Assembly (NCBI RefSeq): GCF_900102265.1
Contig: NZ_FNBH01000001.1
Location: 62,001 to 126,000, forward strand
From: Epilithonimonas hungarica
GTDB taxonomy: Bacteria; Bacteroidota; Bacteroidia; Flavobacteriales; Weeksellaceae
Reading direction: 5' to 3'
DNA length: 64,000 bases
Of this stretch, positions 26,029 to 35,767 are shown in pieces; positions within the stretch are counted from its first letter, which is position 1, and each line of letters begins with the position of its first letter. The notes beneath the pieces were generated by a model. It saw only the letters and a list, made by a program, of their open reading frames with translations, did no database searches and was not told the origin of the DNA. The translations under genes and the position numbers were made by a program.

Positions 26029-28761
26029 ATGACTATGAAAAAAGTTCTATCTATCTTTTTTATGCTGGCTTTTACTTTGATGGTATTTGCACAAAAAACA
26101 ATTTCCGGAGTGATAACCGATGGTGATGGGAAAGCACTTGCAAGTGCGAGTGTAACAGTGGAAGAACCGGGCAAAAATGCCATTCTTGCTTACGGGATAT
26201 CCAATGCGAAAGGAGAATATAAAGTGACCGTAACATCTTCTGAGAGTAATCTAGACCTGAAGATCAAGGCCTTCAATCAGAAACCAATCACACGATCCAT
26301 AAAAAATGAGGACCAGAAACTTAATTTCTCAATGGATTCTCAGGCTACCGAGATACAGGAAGTAAGGCTAAAAACAAAACTGATCACCAAAAAAGGAGAC
26401 ACTATTTCTTATGACCTCAAGTCTTTTGAAAATAAAAATGACAGAACTCTTGCGGATGTTTTGAAAAAGATCCCAGGAATCGAAGTTAATAAAGACGGAA
26501 CAGTTCTTTATCAAGGCGAGGCTATCAATAAGTTCTATGTTAACGGGAAAGATCTTATGGAAGGCGGTTATGGAACTGTAAATAACTCATTGCCAAAAGA
26601 TGCGGTTTCCAAGGTTGAGGTTCTTGAAAATCACCAGCCAGTAAGTATTCTTAGGGATAAAGTACCTTCCGAGCAGGCAGCACTTAATATCAAATTGAAA
26701 AAATCAGTAACGATGACTGGCCGTGGAGAAATTGGAGCAGGTTTCAGTCCGTTGCTTTGGAATGTGAAATTGACGCCTATGTTCTTTGGGCAAAAAAACC
26801 AGTGGGTCGTGAATTACAAGGCGAATAACAATGGAGAGAGTGTCGAGAATGAGGGTAATCTGCTGGCTTTTGGAAATCGATGGGAAGGAAAAAGAAGCCA
26901 GGTTTCAGCAAATCGCTGGTTAAATGTAGAGCAAGCCCAAACGCCAGATCTACCAGAAAAAAGATACTTGTTGAATAATGTACATTTTTTCTCTGCCAAT
27001 TTATTGACAAGTCCTTTCAAAAATAAGGAATGGGAACTAAAGGCCAATGTAAACTACACTTATAATGATGTAGAAAGAGATTCTCATACAAAGACCGCAT
27101 ATGATGATATTCCTGCCAATAATGACCTTGCGGGGAGAACACTGGAACAATCGAGAAGGAATGATTTTTACACTAATTCTGCAAAAGCAGAATTGATCTT
27201 TACTAAAAATGCCAAAAAAGGTTTCTTTAAAAATACAACTACATGGAATGGGTTTTGGAATACAAACAATGGTTTTTCAGGGTTAGATACAACTGATGAA
27301 AATGTGCCATATATCTCTGGAAATCAATCATTGCAATCGCCTTCGGGAAGTTTCCAAAACTCATTGAGTACAATTATTCCTTGGAAAGATAAACTGATCA
27401 ACGTGATGAGCTACTTCAAGTATCAAAAAGACAAGCAAACCATGAAAGTTAATCCTGCAAGTTATACGGACTATTTCACCGGCTTAAGCACTATCGGTCT
27501 TTATGATACCTACAGACAATATGCTCTTTCCGAGACTTTGGAAGTCAACCATTCGGCTTCTGTTGGATTCACGTTTAAAAAGTTGACCATCATTCCAGAG
27601 ATTGGTCTCAATATGAACTTCAATAATCTGAAATCATTATTAAGTGGTTCAAAAGATAATATATATATGTCTTTGGCAGGAAGAAACCAAAATGATGTAG
27701 ATTGGAATGAATTGACACCATACACACAAGTATCGTTCAATTATAAATCCGACAGATTGAATATGAACCTCACATTACCTGTCAATTTCTATAGCATCAA
27801 GTATCAGGATAATCTTTATAACCAATTGGCCGATAAAACAAAGACCGCACTGGAACCGACTTTCTTTGCAAGTTATGACTTTGCATCATTTTTCAAATAT
27901 TGGGTGTTTGCCAGCCAGAGTTATGATTTTGGAAATTTTGGGTTTTTATATGGAGGAAATGTCTTGACTTCCGCCGGGAATTTGTCTCAAAGATATGTAA
28001 GTGACCTTAGCAACTCCAAAATGCCGGAATATCTTAACAGAAATGTGGGAACAAGATTAGAATACAGAAATCCTCTTAATAATTTATTTTTCAATGTTCG
28101 TTACAATTATGGAACAATGAAAAGGAATATTGTGGAAACGTTTGCCACAACAGGTGGAATCGGCGGGTCAATAGGAATCGAAGCTAGAGAGAACTCTACA
28201 AAATCTCAAAGCGAAAGTGCTGAAATTGGAAAATATTTTCCTAAATTCAAAAGTAATATATCTACAAGTTTCACGAATTCGGATTCCAACTCTTTCAGTT
28301 TTTTTAATGAGAACTTCATAGAAAGTAAAAATAACGTTCAGAGCTGGTCAGCAAAATTCAATAATACTTACTTCAGCTGGTTAAGTATTGATTACAATAT
28401 TAGCATGAACTGGCGCACCAATAAAAATGCAACCAAATCAACCTCTCAAAAAAGTTCAGGGTGGAGCCATAATCTTGCTGCATATATTTATCCATCAGAC
28501 AATCATACATTTGGATTTAATTGGGATAACAGTGTAACCTCAACTCAAGGCAATACCTATAAAAATCCGTTTTATGATTTGTCTTACCAATATACTTGGG
28601 TCAAGAAAAAAATTGACTTCGAACTCAAATGGTTGAATATCACAAATCAAAAAATTTATGAAACTGTAGCTGTAAATATTGAGCAAGGGAATACTGTTAC
28701 ACAAAGCTATAAAATTCGCCCGAGCCAATTCATGTTCACCGTAAAATTCAACTTCAAGTAA
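26029..28761 (+). CDS. TonB-dependent-receptor-like outer-membrane protein (GLPGLI partner)
   Basis: 910 residues with a signal peptide (ending VFAQ, about residue 23). An N-terminal CarboxypepD_reg-like domain (about 25-105) is followed by a plug-like domain with LADVLKKIPGIEVNKDGTVLYQGEAINKFYVNGKDL and VEVLENHQPVSILRD, and a long beta barrel ending MFTVKFNFK. This architecture is typical of Bacteroidetes barrel proteins encoded beside GLPGLI proteins; they lack an obvious TonB box and their cargo is unknown. ATG 26035 is an equally plausible start (MKKVLSIFF). The GLPGLI gene follows after a hairpin. Confidence 0.85.
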   Translation: MTMKKVLSIFFMLAFTLMVFAQKTISGVITDGDGKALASASVTVEEPGKNAILAYGISNAKGEYKVTVTSSESNLDLKIKAFNQKPITRSIKNEDQKLNFSMDSQATEIQEVRLKTKLITKKGDTISYDLKSFENKNDRTLADVLKKIPGIEVNKDGTVLYQGEAINKFYVNGKDLMEGGYGTVNNSLPKDAVSKVEVLENHQPVSILRDKVPSEQAALNIKLKKSVTMTGRGEIGAGFSPLLWNVKLTPMFFGQKNQWVVNYKANNNGESVENEGNLLAFGNRWEGKRSQVSANRWLNVEQAQTPDLPEKRYLLNNVHFFSANLLTSPFKNKEWELKANVNYTYNDVERDSHTKTAYDDIPANNDLAGRTLEQSRRNDFYTNSAKAELIFTKNAKKGFFKNTTTWNGFWNTNNGFSGLDTTDENVPYISGNQSLQSPSGSFQNSLSTIIPWKDKLINVMSYFKYQKDKQTMKVNPASYTDYFTGLSTIGLYDTYRQYALSETLEVNHSASVGFTFKKLTIIPEIGLNMNFNNLKSLLSGSKDNIYMSLAGRNQNDVDWNELTPYTQVSFNYKSDRLNMNLTLPVNFYSIKYQDNLYNQLADKTKTALEPTFFASYDFASFFKYWVFASQSYDFGNFGFLYGGNVLTSAGNLSQRYVSDLSNSKMPEYLNRNVGTRLEYRNPLNNLFFNVRYNYGTMKRNIVETFATTGGIGGSIGIEARENSTKSQSESAEIGKYFPKFKSNISTSFTNSDSNSFSFFNENFIESKNNVQSWSAKFNNTYFSWLSIDYNISMNWRTNKNATKSTSQKSSGWSHNLAAYIYPSDNHTFGFNWDNSVTSTQGNTYKNPFYDLSYQYTWVKKKIDFELKWLNITNQKIYETVAVNIEQGNTVTQSYKIRPSQFMFTVKFNFK

Positions 28762-28781
28762 CACACTATTTATTATAACCG

Positions 28782-28815
28782 AAAAGGCAGCGCATCTTTT
28801 TTGTCTGCCTTTTTA
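28782..28815 (+). terminator. Hairpin between the barrel protein and the GLPGLI gene
   Basis: AAAAGGCAG (28782-28790) pairs with CTGCCTTTT (28805-28813), followed by T-rich sequence. It may end transcription or attenuate read-through into the GLPGLI gene. The loop contains a T-run. Confidence 0.65.
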
Positions 28816-28849
28816 TTTTTCTTAATTTTAAATCACTAAATCTTTAGTC

Positions 28850-29752
28850 ATGAAAAAAGCACTATTTATTTTATCGATTTTCTTTGGCGTTTTATCATTC
28901 GCTCAAGGAACAAGGATCATGTATGAATACAAGTTCGCATCTAACATCGAAAAAAAAGACTCTCTCGATACAGAACTGATGTATCTGGATATCAAAAAAG
29001 ATGGAAGCAAATTCTATAGCCGACAGAAGTTTGTAAGCGATTCTACAAGAGACGCTTATTTTAAAAAACAAATTGCAACAGGTTCTACAAATTTTAACTA
29101 CCAAGGTGGAAACGGCGGAAAAATAGGATATTCGGTTTCCAAATCTTATCCGGACTTCACCATCGTTTTACATACGGGCATCGGAAATTCCAGATTCAGC
29201 GTTAAAAATGAAAATCCGTTGAACTGGAAAATATTACCAGACAAAAAAAAGATTGATAAATTCGAAGTCCAGAAAGCAACACTTGACTTTGGCGGAAGAA
29301 CCTGGACAGCTTGGTTTTCTCAGGATTTTCCGTTTCAGGACGGACCATATAAGTTTTCAGGATTACCTGGTTTGATTTTGGAAATGGAAGACTCCACAGG
29401 GACGCATATTTTCAAATTTGCAGGAAGTAAAAAATTTGATGAGGTTGAGAAAATTGAAAAAGAAGAAATAGGAAGTACACGTGGGGGGATTGTTGTGAAA
29501 ACATTCGGCGTTCCTGGCGGAAAAGAAATTGAAGTTTCCGAGGAACAATTCAAAAAACAATGGAAAGAATACAAAAATGATCCCGTGAAAGATACTCGCC
29601 AAATACTATCACAAGGCAATATGAAGTTAACTCTGAATATCGATGGGAAAATATTATCAGACCCTTCAGAAGTGCTTCGGGCCATGGAAAAAAACCAGAG
29701 AGAAGAGATCAAAAAAGATAACAACAAAATAGAACCTGCACTTTATCCTTAA
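28850..29752 (+). CDS. GLPGLI family protein
   Basis: 300 residues with a signal peptide (about 1-18, SFAQ). It carries the family-naming motif as SGLPGLILEMED near residues 170-181, preceded by the aromatic WTAWFSQDFPFQDGPY segment. The family is periplasmic or surface-exposed, of unknown function, and usually encoded next to a TonB-receptor-like barrel, as here. The pairing suggests that the two act together at the outer membrane. Confidence 0.9.
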   Translation: MKKALFILSIFFGVLSFAQGTRIMYEYKFASNIEKKDSLDTELMYLDIKKDGSKFYSRQKFVSDSTRDAYFKKQIATGSTNFNYQGGNGGKIGYSVSKSYPDFTIVLHTGIGNSRFSVKNENPLNWKILPDKKKIDKFEVQKATLDFGGRTWTAWFSQDFPFQDGPYKFSGLPGLILEMEDSTGTHIFKFAGSKKFDEVEKIEKEEIGSTRGGIVVKTFGVPGGKEIEVSEEQFKKQWKEYKNDPVKDTRQILSQGNMKLTLNIDGKILSDPSEVLRAMEKNQREEIKKDNNKIEPALYP

Positions 29753-29777
29753 TTTCCGTATAAAACACTATTTTTAT

Positions 29778-29802
29778 AGTCCTCTTTCCAGGGGACTTTT
29801 TT
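29778..29802 (+). terminator. Terminator of the GLPGLI gene
   Basis: AGTCCTCT (29778-29785) pairs with AGGGGACT (29790-29797) with one G-T pair, followed by TTTTTT. Confidence 0.75.
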
Positions 29803-29824
29803 ATGTCAATTTTAAAAAATTAAA

Positions 29825-30346
29825 ATGAGTTATTTGCCAAAACTTAAAAATATAAAAGCCTTCGTTTTCGATGTCGATGGTGTTTTCACGGACGGAAGCG
29901 TTTACCTTTTGCCAGACCAGAACATGTCCCGGGTGATGAGCGTTCTGGATGGTTATGCCGTTGTTCAGTCTTTGAAGCAGGGATACAAAATCGGAATCAT
30001 CACGGGCGGGAATGACCCGATGGTAAAAAACAGGATGGAATATCTCGGAATCAAAGATTATTATGCCAAATCTTCCCACAAAATTTCTGATTATGAAGAT
30101 TTCAAATCGAAATATAATTTACAAGATTCCGAGATCCTGATGATGGGCGATGATATTCCGGATATTGGTATTATGAGATTGGCAGAGATCTCTGCTTGTC
30201 CTGCCAACGCAGTTCCGGAAGTGAAAGCGATCTCCGATTATATTTCTCCAGTGTTTGGAGGCAAAGGTGCTGTTCGTGATGTGATAGAACAAGTGATGAA
30301 GGTCCAGGGAAAATGGAATCTGGACGAAGAAACGAAATCGGCTTAA
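29825..30346 (+). CDS. kdsC: 3-deoxy-D-manno-octulosonate 8-phosphate phosphatase (KdsC-like HAD)
   Basis: 173 residues, a cap-less HAD phosphatase. The nucleophile motif is FDVDGVFTDG (residues about 15-24). GIITGGND supplies motif II, K near residue 84 motif III and MMGDDIPDIG motif IV. Length and the VFTDG sequence match KdsC, which dephosphorylates Kdo-8-phosphate in lipopolysaccharide core synthesis. The start follows closely on the preceding terminator. Maf lies 63 bases downstream and may be co-transcribed. Confidence 0.9.
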   Translation: MSYLPKLKNIKAFVFDVDGVFTDGSVYLLPDQNMSRVMSVLDGYAVVQSLKQGYKIGIITGGNDPMVKNRMEYLGIKDYYAKSSHKISDYEDFKSKYNLQDSEILMMGDDIPDIGIMRLAEISACPANAVPEVKAISDYISPVFGGKGAVRDVIEQVMKVQGKWNLDEETKSA

Positions 30347-30409
30347 TTTATTGATAATGAGACGGTTTATCGTTTCATTTGACCGTTAAAAAAATTAAAA
30401 ATTAAGCAA

Positions 30410-30988
30410 ATGAAATTACTACTAGCTTCCAATTCTCCCAGAAGGAAAGAGCTGTTGTCGCAATTGGGCTATGAATTTGATATTGTTAAAATTGATGTTG
30501 ACGAATCTTACCCTTCAGACTTATTGCCAGAAAATATTGCCGAATATGTTTCAAACAAAAAAGCAAAAGCTTTCAATATAAGTTCCGGCGAAATTCTTTT
30601 GACTTCAGACACCATTGTTGCATCAGGACAAAAAATTCTCCTCAAACCGAAAAATGAAGACGAAGCTTTTGAAATGATCAAAAACCTTTCAGGGAAAACG
30701 CATCAGGTTTATACGGCATTTACAATCAAAACAACGGATTCTGAGATCAGTAAAACAAGCAAGACCGATGTCACGTTTTCTGAAATCAGTGATGATGAGA
30801 CCAAATTTTATATTGAGAATTATAAACCTTTTGACAAAGCTGGATCATACGGGATACAAGAGTGGCTGGGAATGTCCAAGATCAAAAACATCTCTGGTTC
30901 TTTCTATTCTGTAATGGGTTTTCCTGTCGATCTGGTTTATGAGGAACTCAAAAAACTGAATTGTTTTCCAAGCAATTTTCAAAACTAA
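30410..30988 (+). CDS. maf: Maf-like nucleotide pyrophosphatase
   Basis: 192 residues. Maf proteins hydrolyse nucleoside triphosphates (dTTP/UTP or modified nucleotides) to monophosphates. Diagnostic are the N-terminal LASNSPRRKELL, VKIDVDES, LTSDTIV with the catalytic Asp, the GKTHQVYTAF segment, and KAGSYGIQ near the C-terminus. It is cytosolic. The substrate subgroup cannot be assigned with certainty. Confidence 0.93.
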   Translation: MKLLLASNSPRRKELLSQLGYEFDIVKIDVDESYPSDLLPENIAEYVSNKKAKAFNISSGEILLTSDTIVASGQKILLKPKNEDEAFEMIKNLSGKTHQVYTAFTIKTTDSEISKTSKTDVTFSEISDDETKFYIENYKPFDKAGSYGIQEWLGMSKIKNISGSFYSVMGFPVDLVYEELKKLNCFPSNFQN

Positions 30989-31067
30989 CAGCTTTAAATA
31001 ATTTTCCTTACAAAATTTCGTTATTTTTACAGATTGTTACTCAGATCTCCTATTTGAAATTAATTAG

Positions 31068-33647
31068 ATGAGAAAATATTTATTAATTATACTTGCCGTT
31101 GTAAGCGTAATTGCCTGTAATCCACGCCATAAAAAGAAAAAAACGAAGAGTGGTCCTGTCAACAGGTTTATGACCTATTACAATACTTTGTTCAATAGTA
31201 AGGAAGCTTTCAATGCCGAAATGGAAAGCAGAGATAAAGCCCATGTGGATAATTTCTATGACCCTTACATCTCAGTTTATACCACAGAGGACGATGTAAA
31301 CGCTTTACAAAGTGGAAGCTCGATTTCGTCAGGCTCTAACGACCCGGATGCACCTCCGCCATTAAGAGGCGCAAGACCCTCATCCGTCAATGATGTGAAT
31401 GATAGAGCAGGAGGAATGATCGGTGCTAATAATAACAATAAAAAAGGAGCGTCGATTCTGCAAATTACTGAAGCTAAGGCCCAGAAGGCGATAACAAAAT
31501 ATTCGGTACTTGTCAACGGGGTAGAGAAGAACAAAAAGATCTTCGATGCTTATATTTTGTTGGCAAAAGCCAGAATGTATCAAGGAAAATACCTGGAATC
31601 TCTGGATGCATTGGGCTATATCTTCAACAACATGAGCAAAGATAAAAGACTTCCTTTGGCAAGGATCTACCAGGCTGTAAATTACACAAAACTGAAAGAG
31701 TATTACCGTGCTGATGAGGTTTTCATAGACCTGGAAGAAAATCCGAAAATTAAACTGACCAAAGAACACAAAAGGATCCTGAAAGTTTATCAGGCTGATA
31801 ATTTCCTGAAATGGGGAAAAAAAGAATTGGCAGCGGAAGTCTTGGAAGATGCTTTTGCATACAACAAAAACAGGAAGACCAAAAGCAGAATAGCATTTTT
31901 AAGAGGACAGATCCTTTCTGATCTTAATAGAAAAAGTGAAGCAAGAGAATCTTTCGCAGCGGCTTACAAATACGCGAACAGCTACGAATTCGAAGTTAAA
32001 TCTCAAATCGAGATTGCAAAAACTTTTGACGGAAAAGCCGACAGTTATGAAGAAGCAATGGCTTATCTTGAGAAGATTGCCAAAAAGGGAACTTATGCTT
32101 CTCGTAAAAACGAATTATATTACGCCAGCGGATTGATTGCAACTTCTGCAACAAAAGATTCTATAGCGGATTCCTATTTCAGAAAAGCATTGAAAGAAAA
32201 ACAATCTGATCCGCAGATCCGTGGCCTTACTTATGCTGAAATTGCTAAAAAATATTTTGCAAAAGACGATTATTTGACGGCAGGAGTCTATTATGACAGT
32301 GCTTTGGCCGTAATGACATACCAGCCTGAAAAAGAACGATTGACAAGCCTTACTGCCAATATCAAAAAACTGTCCAAGAATTATTACGTCGTTAAAAAGA
32401 ATGACAGTATTCTGGCTTTGACCAAAATGACCGATGACGAAAAAAGAGACTATTTTGCAAAATACATAGAGAAGATAAAAGCTAAAGAAGCTGTTGAAGA
32501 ATTGGAAAAGAAAAGAGCCGAAAGAAACAAAGGTTTTGATAATTCTGATTACAATGCAAATTCCATCTTTGCCAATAATTCCTCTGACAGCAATAGTTTC
32601 CAGAATTTTGGGATCTCAGGTGGATCGACTTTCTATTTTGCTAACTCCAGCAATATCCCAAGAGGTGAAAGTGCCTTCAAACAAACTTGGGGAAACAGAA
32701 CATTAATGGACAACTGGAGATATTCTGCAAAGACTACGACGATAGAGGACATGAAGAACGAAGCTTTGGGATTGGCCAATGCTCCGGATCCAAGGAGACT
32801 GGAGCCAGAATTCTATATAGAAAAGATCCCGACATCCAAAGTGGAACTTGACAAACTGAAAAAAGACAGAGACACTGCAAGTCTGGGAATGGGAAGTATG
32901 TACGAAACATATTTTGGCAATACAAAATTAGCTACGAAAACATTGTTTGACCTGGTTGAAAATAAGCCAGATGAAGAAACAGACCTGTTGGCCCTATACA
33001 ATATTTTTGTTTTCAATTATGAGAAAAACCCGTCCGAAGCTGAAAAAGCGAAAGCTTTGATCCTGGAAAAATATCCATATACTTCTTACGCAGAATTTGT
33101 TAAAAATCCTAAGAGTAAAGATTTTAACAAAACAACAGCTGATGTAGAAAAGTTATATGCCGATGCCTATAAACTCTATGAAACTGGGAAATTTGCAGAA
33201 TCGTCTGCCATTATAGACAAAGCTATTGCTGACAATCCAAAAGATGCACTTGTTCCTAAATTCTATCTGTTAAATGCCTATAATGCCGGGAAAACAGCTG
33301 GAAAAGAGATTATGATCTTGCAACTGGAGCAGATCGTTCTTAATTATAAAAAGACACCCGAAGGGAAAAAGGCACAAGACCTTTTGAAATACCTTAAGAG
33401 TGATGCTAAACTTGAACTTACTGATGACCAGGGAAATTCTGTCAAAGAGAAACCGCAACCTGCCATTAACAAAGAAGAGGAAGCAAAACAAAAACTTAAA
33501 GAAGAATTGGATGCCAATGAAAGGGGCTCTTCTGGTCCGGGAAGACCTGGAGCAATGAATGATAGCAATTCTACATTCCCGAAACAATCAATACAAGTAA
33601 ATAAAACTTCTACTGCTGAGCAGAAATCAGAAATGAAAAGAAAATAA
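31068..33647 (+). CDS. sprE: TPR lipoprotein of the type IX secretion system, SprE/PorW-like
   Basis: 859 residues. A lipoprotein signal ends VIAC (Cys17). A basic stretch (RHKKKKTK) is followed by RFMTYYNTLFNSKEAF, which I associate with the N-terminus of SprE/PorW. Many tetratricopeptide-like helical repeats run through the middle (about 150-430 and 620-780), with a low-complexity Asn/Ser-rich segment between (about 490-540) and a Pro/Gly/Ser tail. SprE is required for T9SS secretion and gliding in flavobacteria, and PorW is its Porphyromonas counterpart linking motor and translocon. Two T9SS cargos occur elsewhere in this window. No other T9SS gene adjoins it. Confidence 0.8.
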   Translation: MRKYLLIILAVVSVIACNPRHKKKKTKSGPVNRFMTYYNTLFNSKEAFNAEMESRDKAHVDNFYDPYISVYTTEDDVNALQSGSSISSGSNDPDAPPPLRGARPSSVNDVNDRAGGMIGANNNNKKGASILQITEAKAQKAITKYSVLVNGVEKNKKIFDAYILLAKARMYQGKYLESLDALGYIFNNMSKDKRLPLARIYQAVNYTKLKEYYRADEVFIDLEENPKIKLTKEHKRILKVYQADNFLKWGKKELAAEVLEDAFAYNKNRKTKSRIAFLRGQILSDLNRKSEARESFAAAYKYANSYEFEVKSQIEIAKTFDGKADSYEEAMAYLEKIAKKGTYASRKNELYYASGLIATSATKDSIADSYFRKALKEKQSDPQIRGLTYAEIAKKYFAKDDYLTAGVYYDSALAVMTYQPEKERLTSLTANIKKLSKNYYVVKKNDSILALTKMTDDEKRDYFAKYIEKIKAKEAVEELEKKRAERNKGFDNSDYNANSIFANNSSDSNSFQNFGISGGSTFYFANSSNIPRGESAFKQTWGNRTLMDNWRYSAKTTTIEDMKNEALGLANAPDPRRLEPEFYIEKIPTSKVELDKLKKDRDTASLGMGSMYETYFGNTKLATKTLFDLVENKPDEETDLLALYNIFVFNYEKNPSEAEKAKALILEKYPYTSYAEFVKNPKSKDFNKTTADVEKLYADAYKLYETGKFAESSAIIDKAIADNPKDALVPKFYLLNAYNAGKTAGKEIMILQLEQIVLNYKKTPEGKKAQDLLKYLKSDAKLELTDDQGNSVKEKPQPAINKEEEAKQKLKEELDANERGSSGPGRPGAMNDSNSTFPKQSIQVNKTSTAEQKSEMKRK

Positions 33648-33673
33648 AAAAGAGAGCAATTTGCTCTCTTTTC
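33646..33673. terminator. Bidirectional terminator between sprE and tnaA
   Basis: AAGAGAGCA (33650-33658) pairs with TGCTCTCTT (33662-33670). It overlaps the sprE stop (33645-33647) and is flanked by A- and T-tracts. Confidence 0.85.
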
Positions 33674-33676
33674 TGT

Positions 33677-35053
33677 TTATGCTTTATCCAATTGAACCGT
33701 AAAGTGTCTTAAGATCTCCGGTTCACGTTTTATCTTATAGCCTTTGGCGATTTCTTCACGTCTTTCAAAAACATTGACGACTGCTGCCGCAACATAATCC
33801 ATATGGTTATTCGTGTAGGTTCTTCTTGGGATTGCCAGCCTTAATAATTCAAGTTTGGGGTAACGATTTTCTCTCGTTTCCGGATCTCTGTCGGCAAGCA
33901 ATGTTCCAATCTCCACTCCTCGGATCCCTGCTTCTTTATATAGCTCGATAGCTAATGTCTGAGCAGGGAATTCTTCTCGTTTGATGTTTGGTAAGAAGTT
34001 AAGTGCGTCTATAAAAACAGCATGACCACCGATTGGTTTCTGAACAGGGATTCCGGCCTCCATCAATTTATTGCCAAGATATTCAACCTGAGAGATCCTG
34101 CTTTCCAGATAAGGAAATTCTGTAGCCTCATCCAATCCAGTTGCCAGCGCAGACATATCTCTTCCTGCCATTCCGCCATAGGTGATGAAGCCCTCATAGA
34201 TGATTGTGAAGTTCGAAGCTTTTTCAAAGATTTCTCTATTCTTCAATGCAATGAATCCTCCGATGTTTACCAGACCATCCTTCTTGGAACTCATTGTCAT
34301 TCCATCTCCGTAAGAGAATAATTCTTTACAGATTTCCTTGATCGATTTATTCTCTTGTCCCTTTTCTCTTTTTTTGATGAAGTAAGCATTCTCGGCAAAC
34401 CTCGCCGAGTCAAACAGAATAGGGATCCCATATCTGTCAGACAATTCTTTTACGGCCTTGATGTTTTTCAAAGACACAGGCTGCCCACCGGAAGAGTTGC
34501 AGGTGATCGTGATCAAACAAAACGGGATTTGCCCTTTCGGGTGAGATCTATAGACCGTTTCTAATTTTTCTAAGTCAATGTTTCCTTTGAATGGGTGGAG
34601 ATCATTGATGTCAAAAGCTTCGTCAATTGTACAATCAATGGCGTGAGCTTTTCGGATTTCTATATGCCCCTTGGTTGTATCGAAATGAGAATTCCCCGGA
34701 ACGATATCACCCTCTTTTACCATTACCGAAAACAAAACATTTTCTGCCGCTCTTCCTTGATGCGTCGGTAACAAGTAAGGAAAACCTGTGATCTTTTCAA
34801 CAGTACTTTGCAAAGCTTCAAAAGATCTTGAGCCTGCATAACTCTCATCGCCAATCATCAGCGCCCCCCATTGTTTATCGCTCATTGCACCCGTTCCACT
34901 GTCTGTCAGCAAATCGATGTAAACGTGGGAACTTCTGAGGTTGAATAAGTTATAATCGGCATTTTTCAGCCATTCTTCGCGTTGTTCTTGAGTAGATTGA
35001 TATATTTCTTCAACCATTTTGATTCTAAATGGTTCTGCGTAAGGAAGTTTCAT
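33677..35053 (-). CDS. tnaA: Tryptophanase
   Basis: A 458-residue PLP-dependent beta-eliminating lyase that splits tryptophan into indole, pyruvate and ammonia. The PLP lysine lies in MSSKKDGLVNIGG (K257/K258). Close relatives include tyrosine phenol-lyase. Two positions decide: HFDTTKGH has Asp125 where tyrosine phenol-lyases have Thr, and LRHFT near the C-terminus has His450 where they have Phe. Both point to tryptophanase. The gene is cytosolic and alone. Indole made here could act as a signal. No leader peptide like E. coli TnaC was recognised in the 99-base upstream spacer. Confidence 0.93.
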   Translation of the reverse strand: MKLPYAEPFRIKMVEEIYQSTQEQREEWLKNADYNLFNLRSSHVYIDLLTDSGTGAMSDKQWGALMIGDESYAGSRSFEALQSTVEKITGFPYLLPTHQGRAAENVLFSVMVKEGDIVPGNSHFDTTKGHIEIRKAHAIDCTIDEAFDINDLHPFKGNIDLEKLETVYRSHPKGQIPFCLITITCNSSGGQPVSLKNIKAVKELSDRYGIPILFDSARFAENAYFIKKREKGQENKSIKEICKELFSYGDGMTMSSKKDGLVNIGGFIALKNREIFEKASNFTIIYEGFITYGGMAGRDMSALATGLDEATEFPYLESRISQVEYLGNKLMEAGIPVQKPIGGHAVFIDALNFLPNIKREEFPAQTLAIELYKEAGIRGVEIGTLLADRDPETRENRYPKLELLRLAIPRRTYTNNHMDYVAAAVVNVFERREEIAKGYKIKREPEILRHFTVQLDKA

Positions 35054-35094
35054 AATGAATAATTTTAAGATTAATAATTAAGATCTTGAAAAGA

Positions 35095-35135
35095 CTGAAT
35101 AATGCACATCAAATTAGACATTCATTATTCATTTT
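35095..35135 (-). terminator. Possible weak terminator of the miaE-DUF502 unit
   Basis: GAATAATG near 35097 and CATTATTC near 35124 are perfectly complementary across a loop of about 18 bases. The T-tract on the minus strand is poor, so this is tentative. It may instead be part of the tnaA upstream region. Confidence 0.3.
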
Positions 35136-35152
35136 TGATTATTAATTAAAAA

Positions 35153-35767
35153 CTATTCCGGTGCTTTGAAAACGTTATCGTCTGAATGGAATCCGGCAAC
35201 ACCGCCACTCACAGCAAATTTCATTGCTTCAGCGGAGCTCATTCCGGTCACTTCTTTTATATTATTGAATTTGGTGATGATCACCCAGCCGGAAACAGCA
35301 TAAGAATGAGGTAGGTAAACAGCGATCATCTGGTCCATATTAACGGCAGACATATCGGTCTGTGTCAGAAATCCGATTCTCCATATTTCAGGATCCTCAT
35401 TGGTTTTAACCCAAACCGGATGGTTGAATTTCTTCTTGTCACCAACAAAAGAACCCAGGACATCTTTCAGAGAAGTATAAATGAACTTTATTCCCGGAAT
35501 GTGCTCCAGGACATAATCCACACCATCAACAATCAGTCTTCCTATAATGAACTTGTTCCCAAAAAAACCAATGAATGTTGTTCCAAAAATAACCGTTATA
35601 AAAGTCAGTCCCGGAAATTTCTCAGAAACAGACGGAACCAAATTGTCGATGCTGAAAACGATGTACCAAATGATCCAAACCGTAATTGCGAATGGACCAA
35701 TAATGATCAATCCCTGGAGAAAAGACCTTAGAAAAAGTCGAAGGTAATCGTTGAGGCTTCTATTCAT
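35153..35767 (-). CDS. DUF502 membrane protein
   Basis: 204 residues with two membrane segments (about 15-38 and 53-75), a polar region with IPGIKFIYTSLKDVLGSF, and the VYLPHSYAVSGWVII stretch of the DUF502 family. An ending with SAEAMKFAVSGGVAG is typical. Function unknown; some relatives affect membrane or hormone-like signalling in other organisms, which should not be transferred. Its ATG begins on the base after the miaE stop, so the two are translationally linked. Confidence 0.88.
   Translation of the reverse strand: MNRSLNDYLRLFLRSFLQGLIIIGPFAITVWIIWYIVFSIDNLVPSVSEKFPGLTFITVIFGTTFIGFFGNKFIIGRLIVDGVDYVLEHIPGIKFIYTSLKDVLGSFVGDKKKFNHPVWVKTNEDPEIWRIGFLTQTDMSAVNMDQMIAVYLPHSYAVSGWVIITKFNNIKEVTGMSSAEAMKFAVSGGVAGFHSDDNVFKAPE

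Noticed and set aside
33677-35053. Tyrosine phenol-lyase
   Set aside because: Asp125 and His450 are the tryptophanase residues; the lyase would have Thr and Phe.
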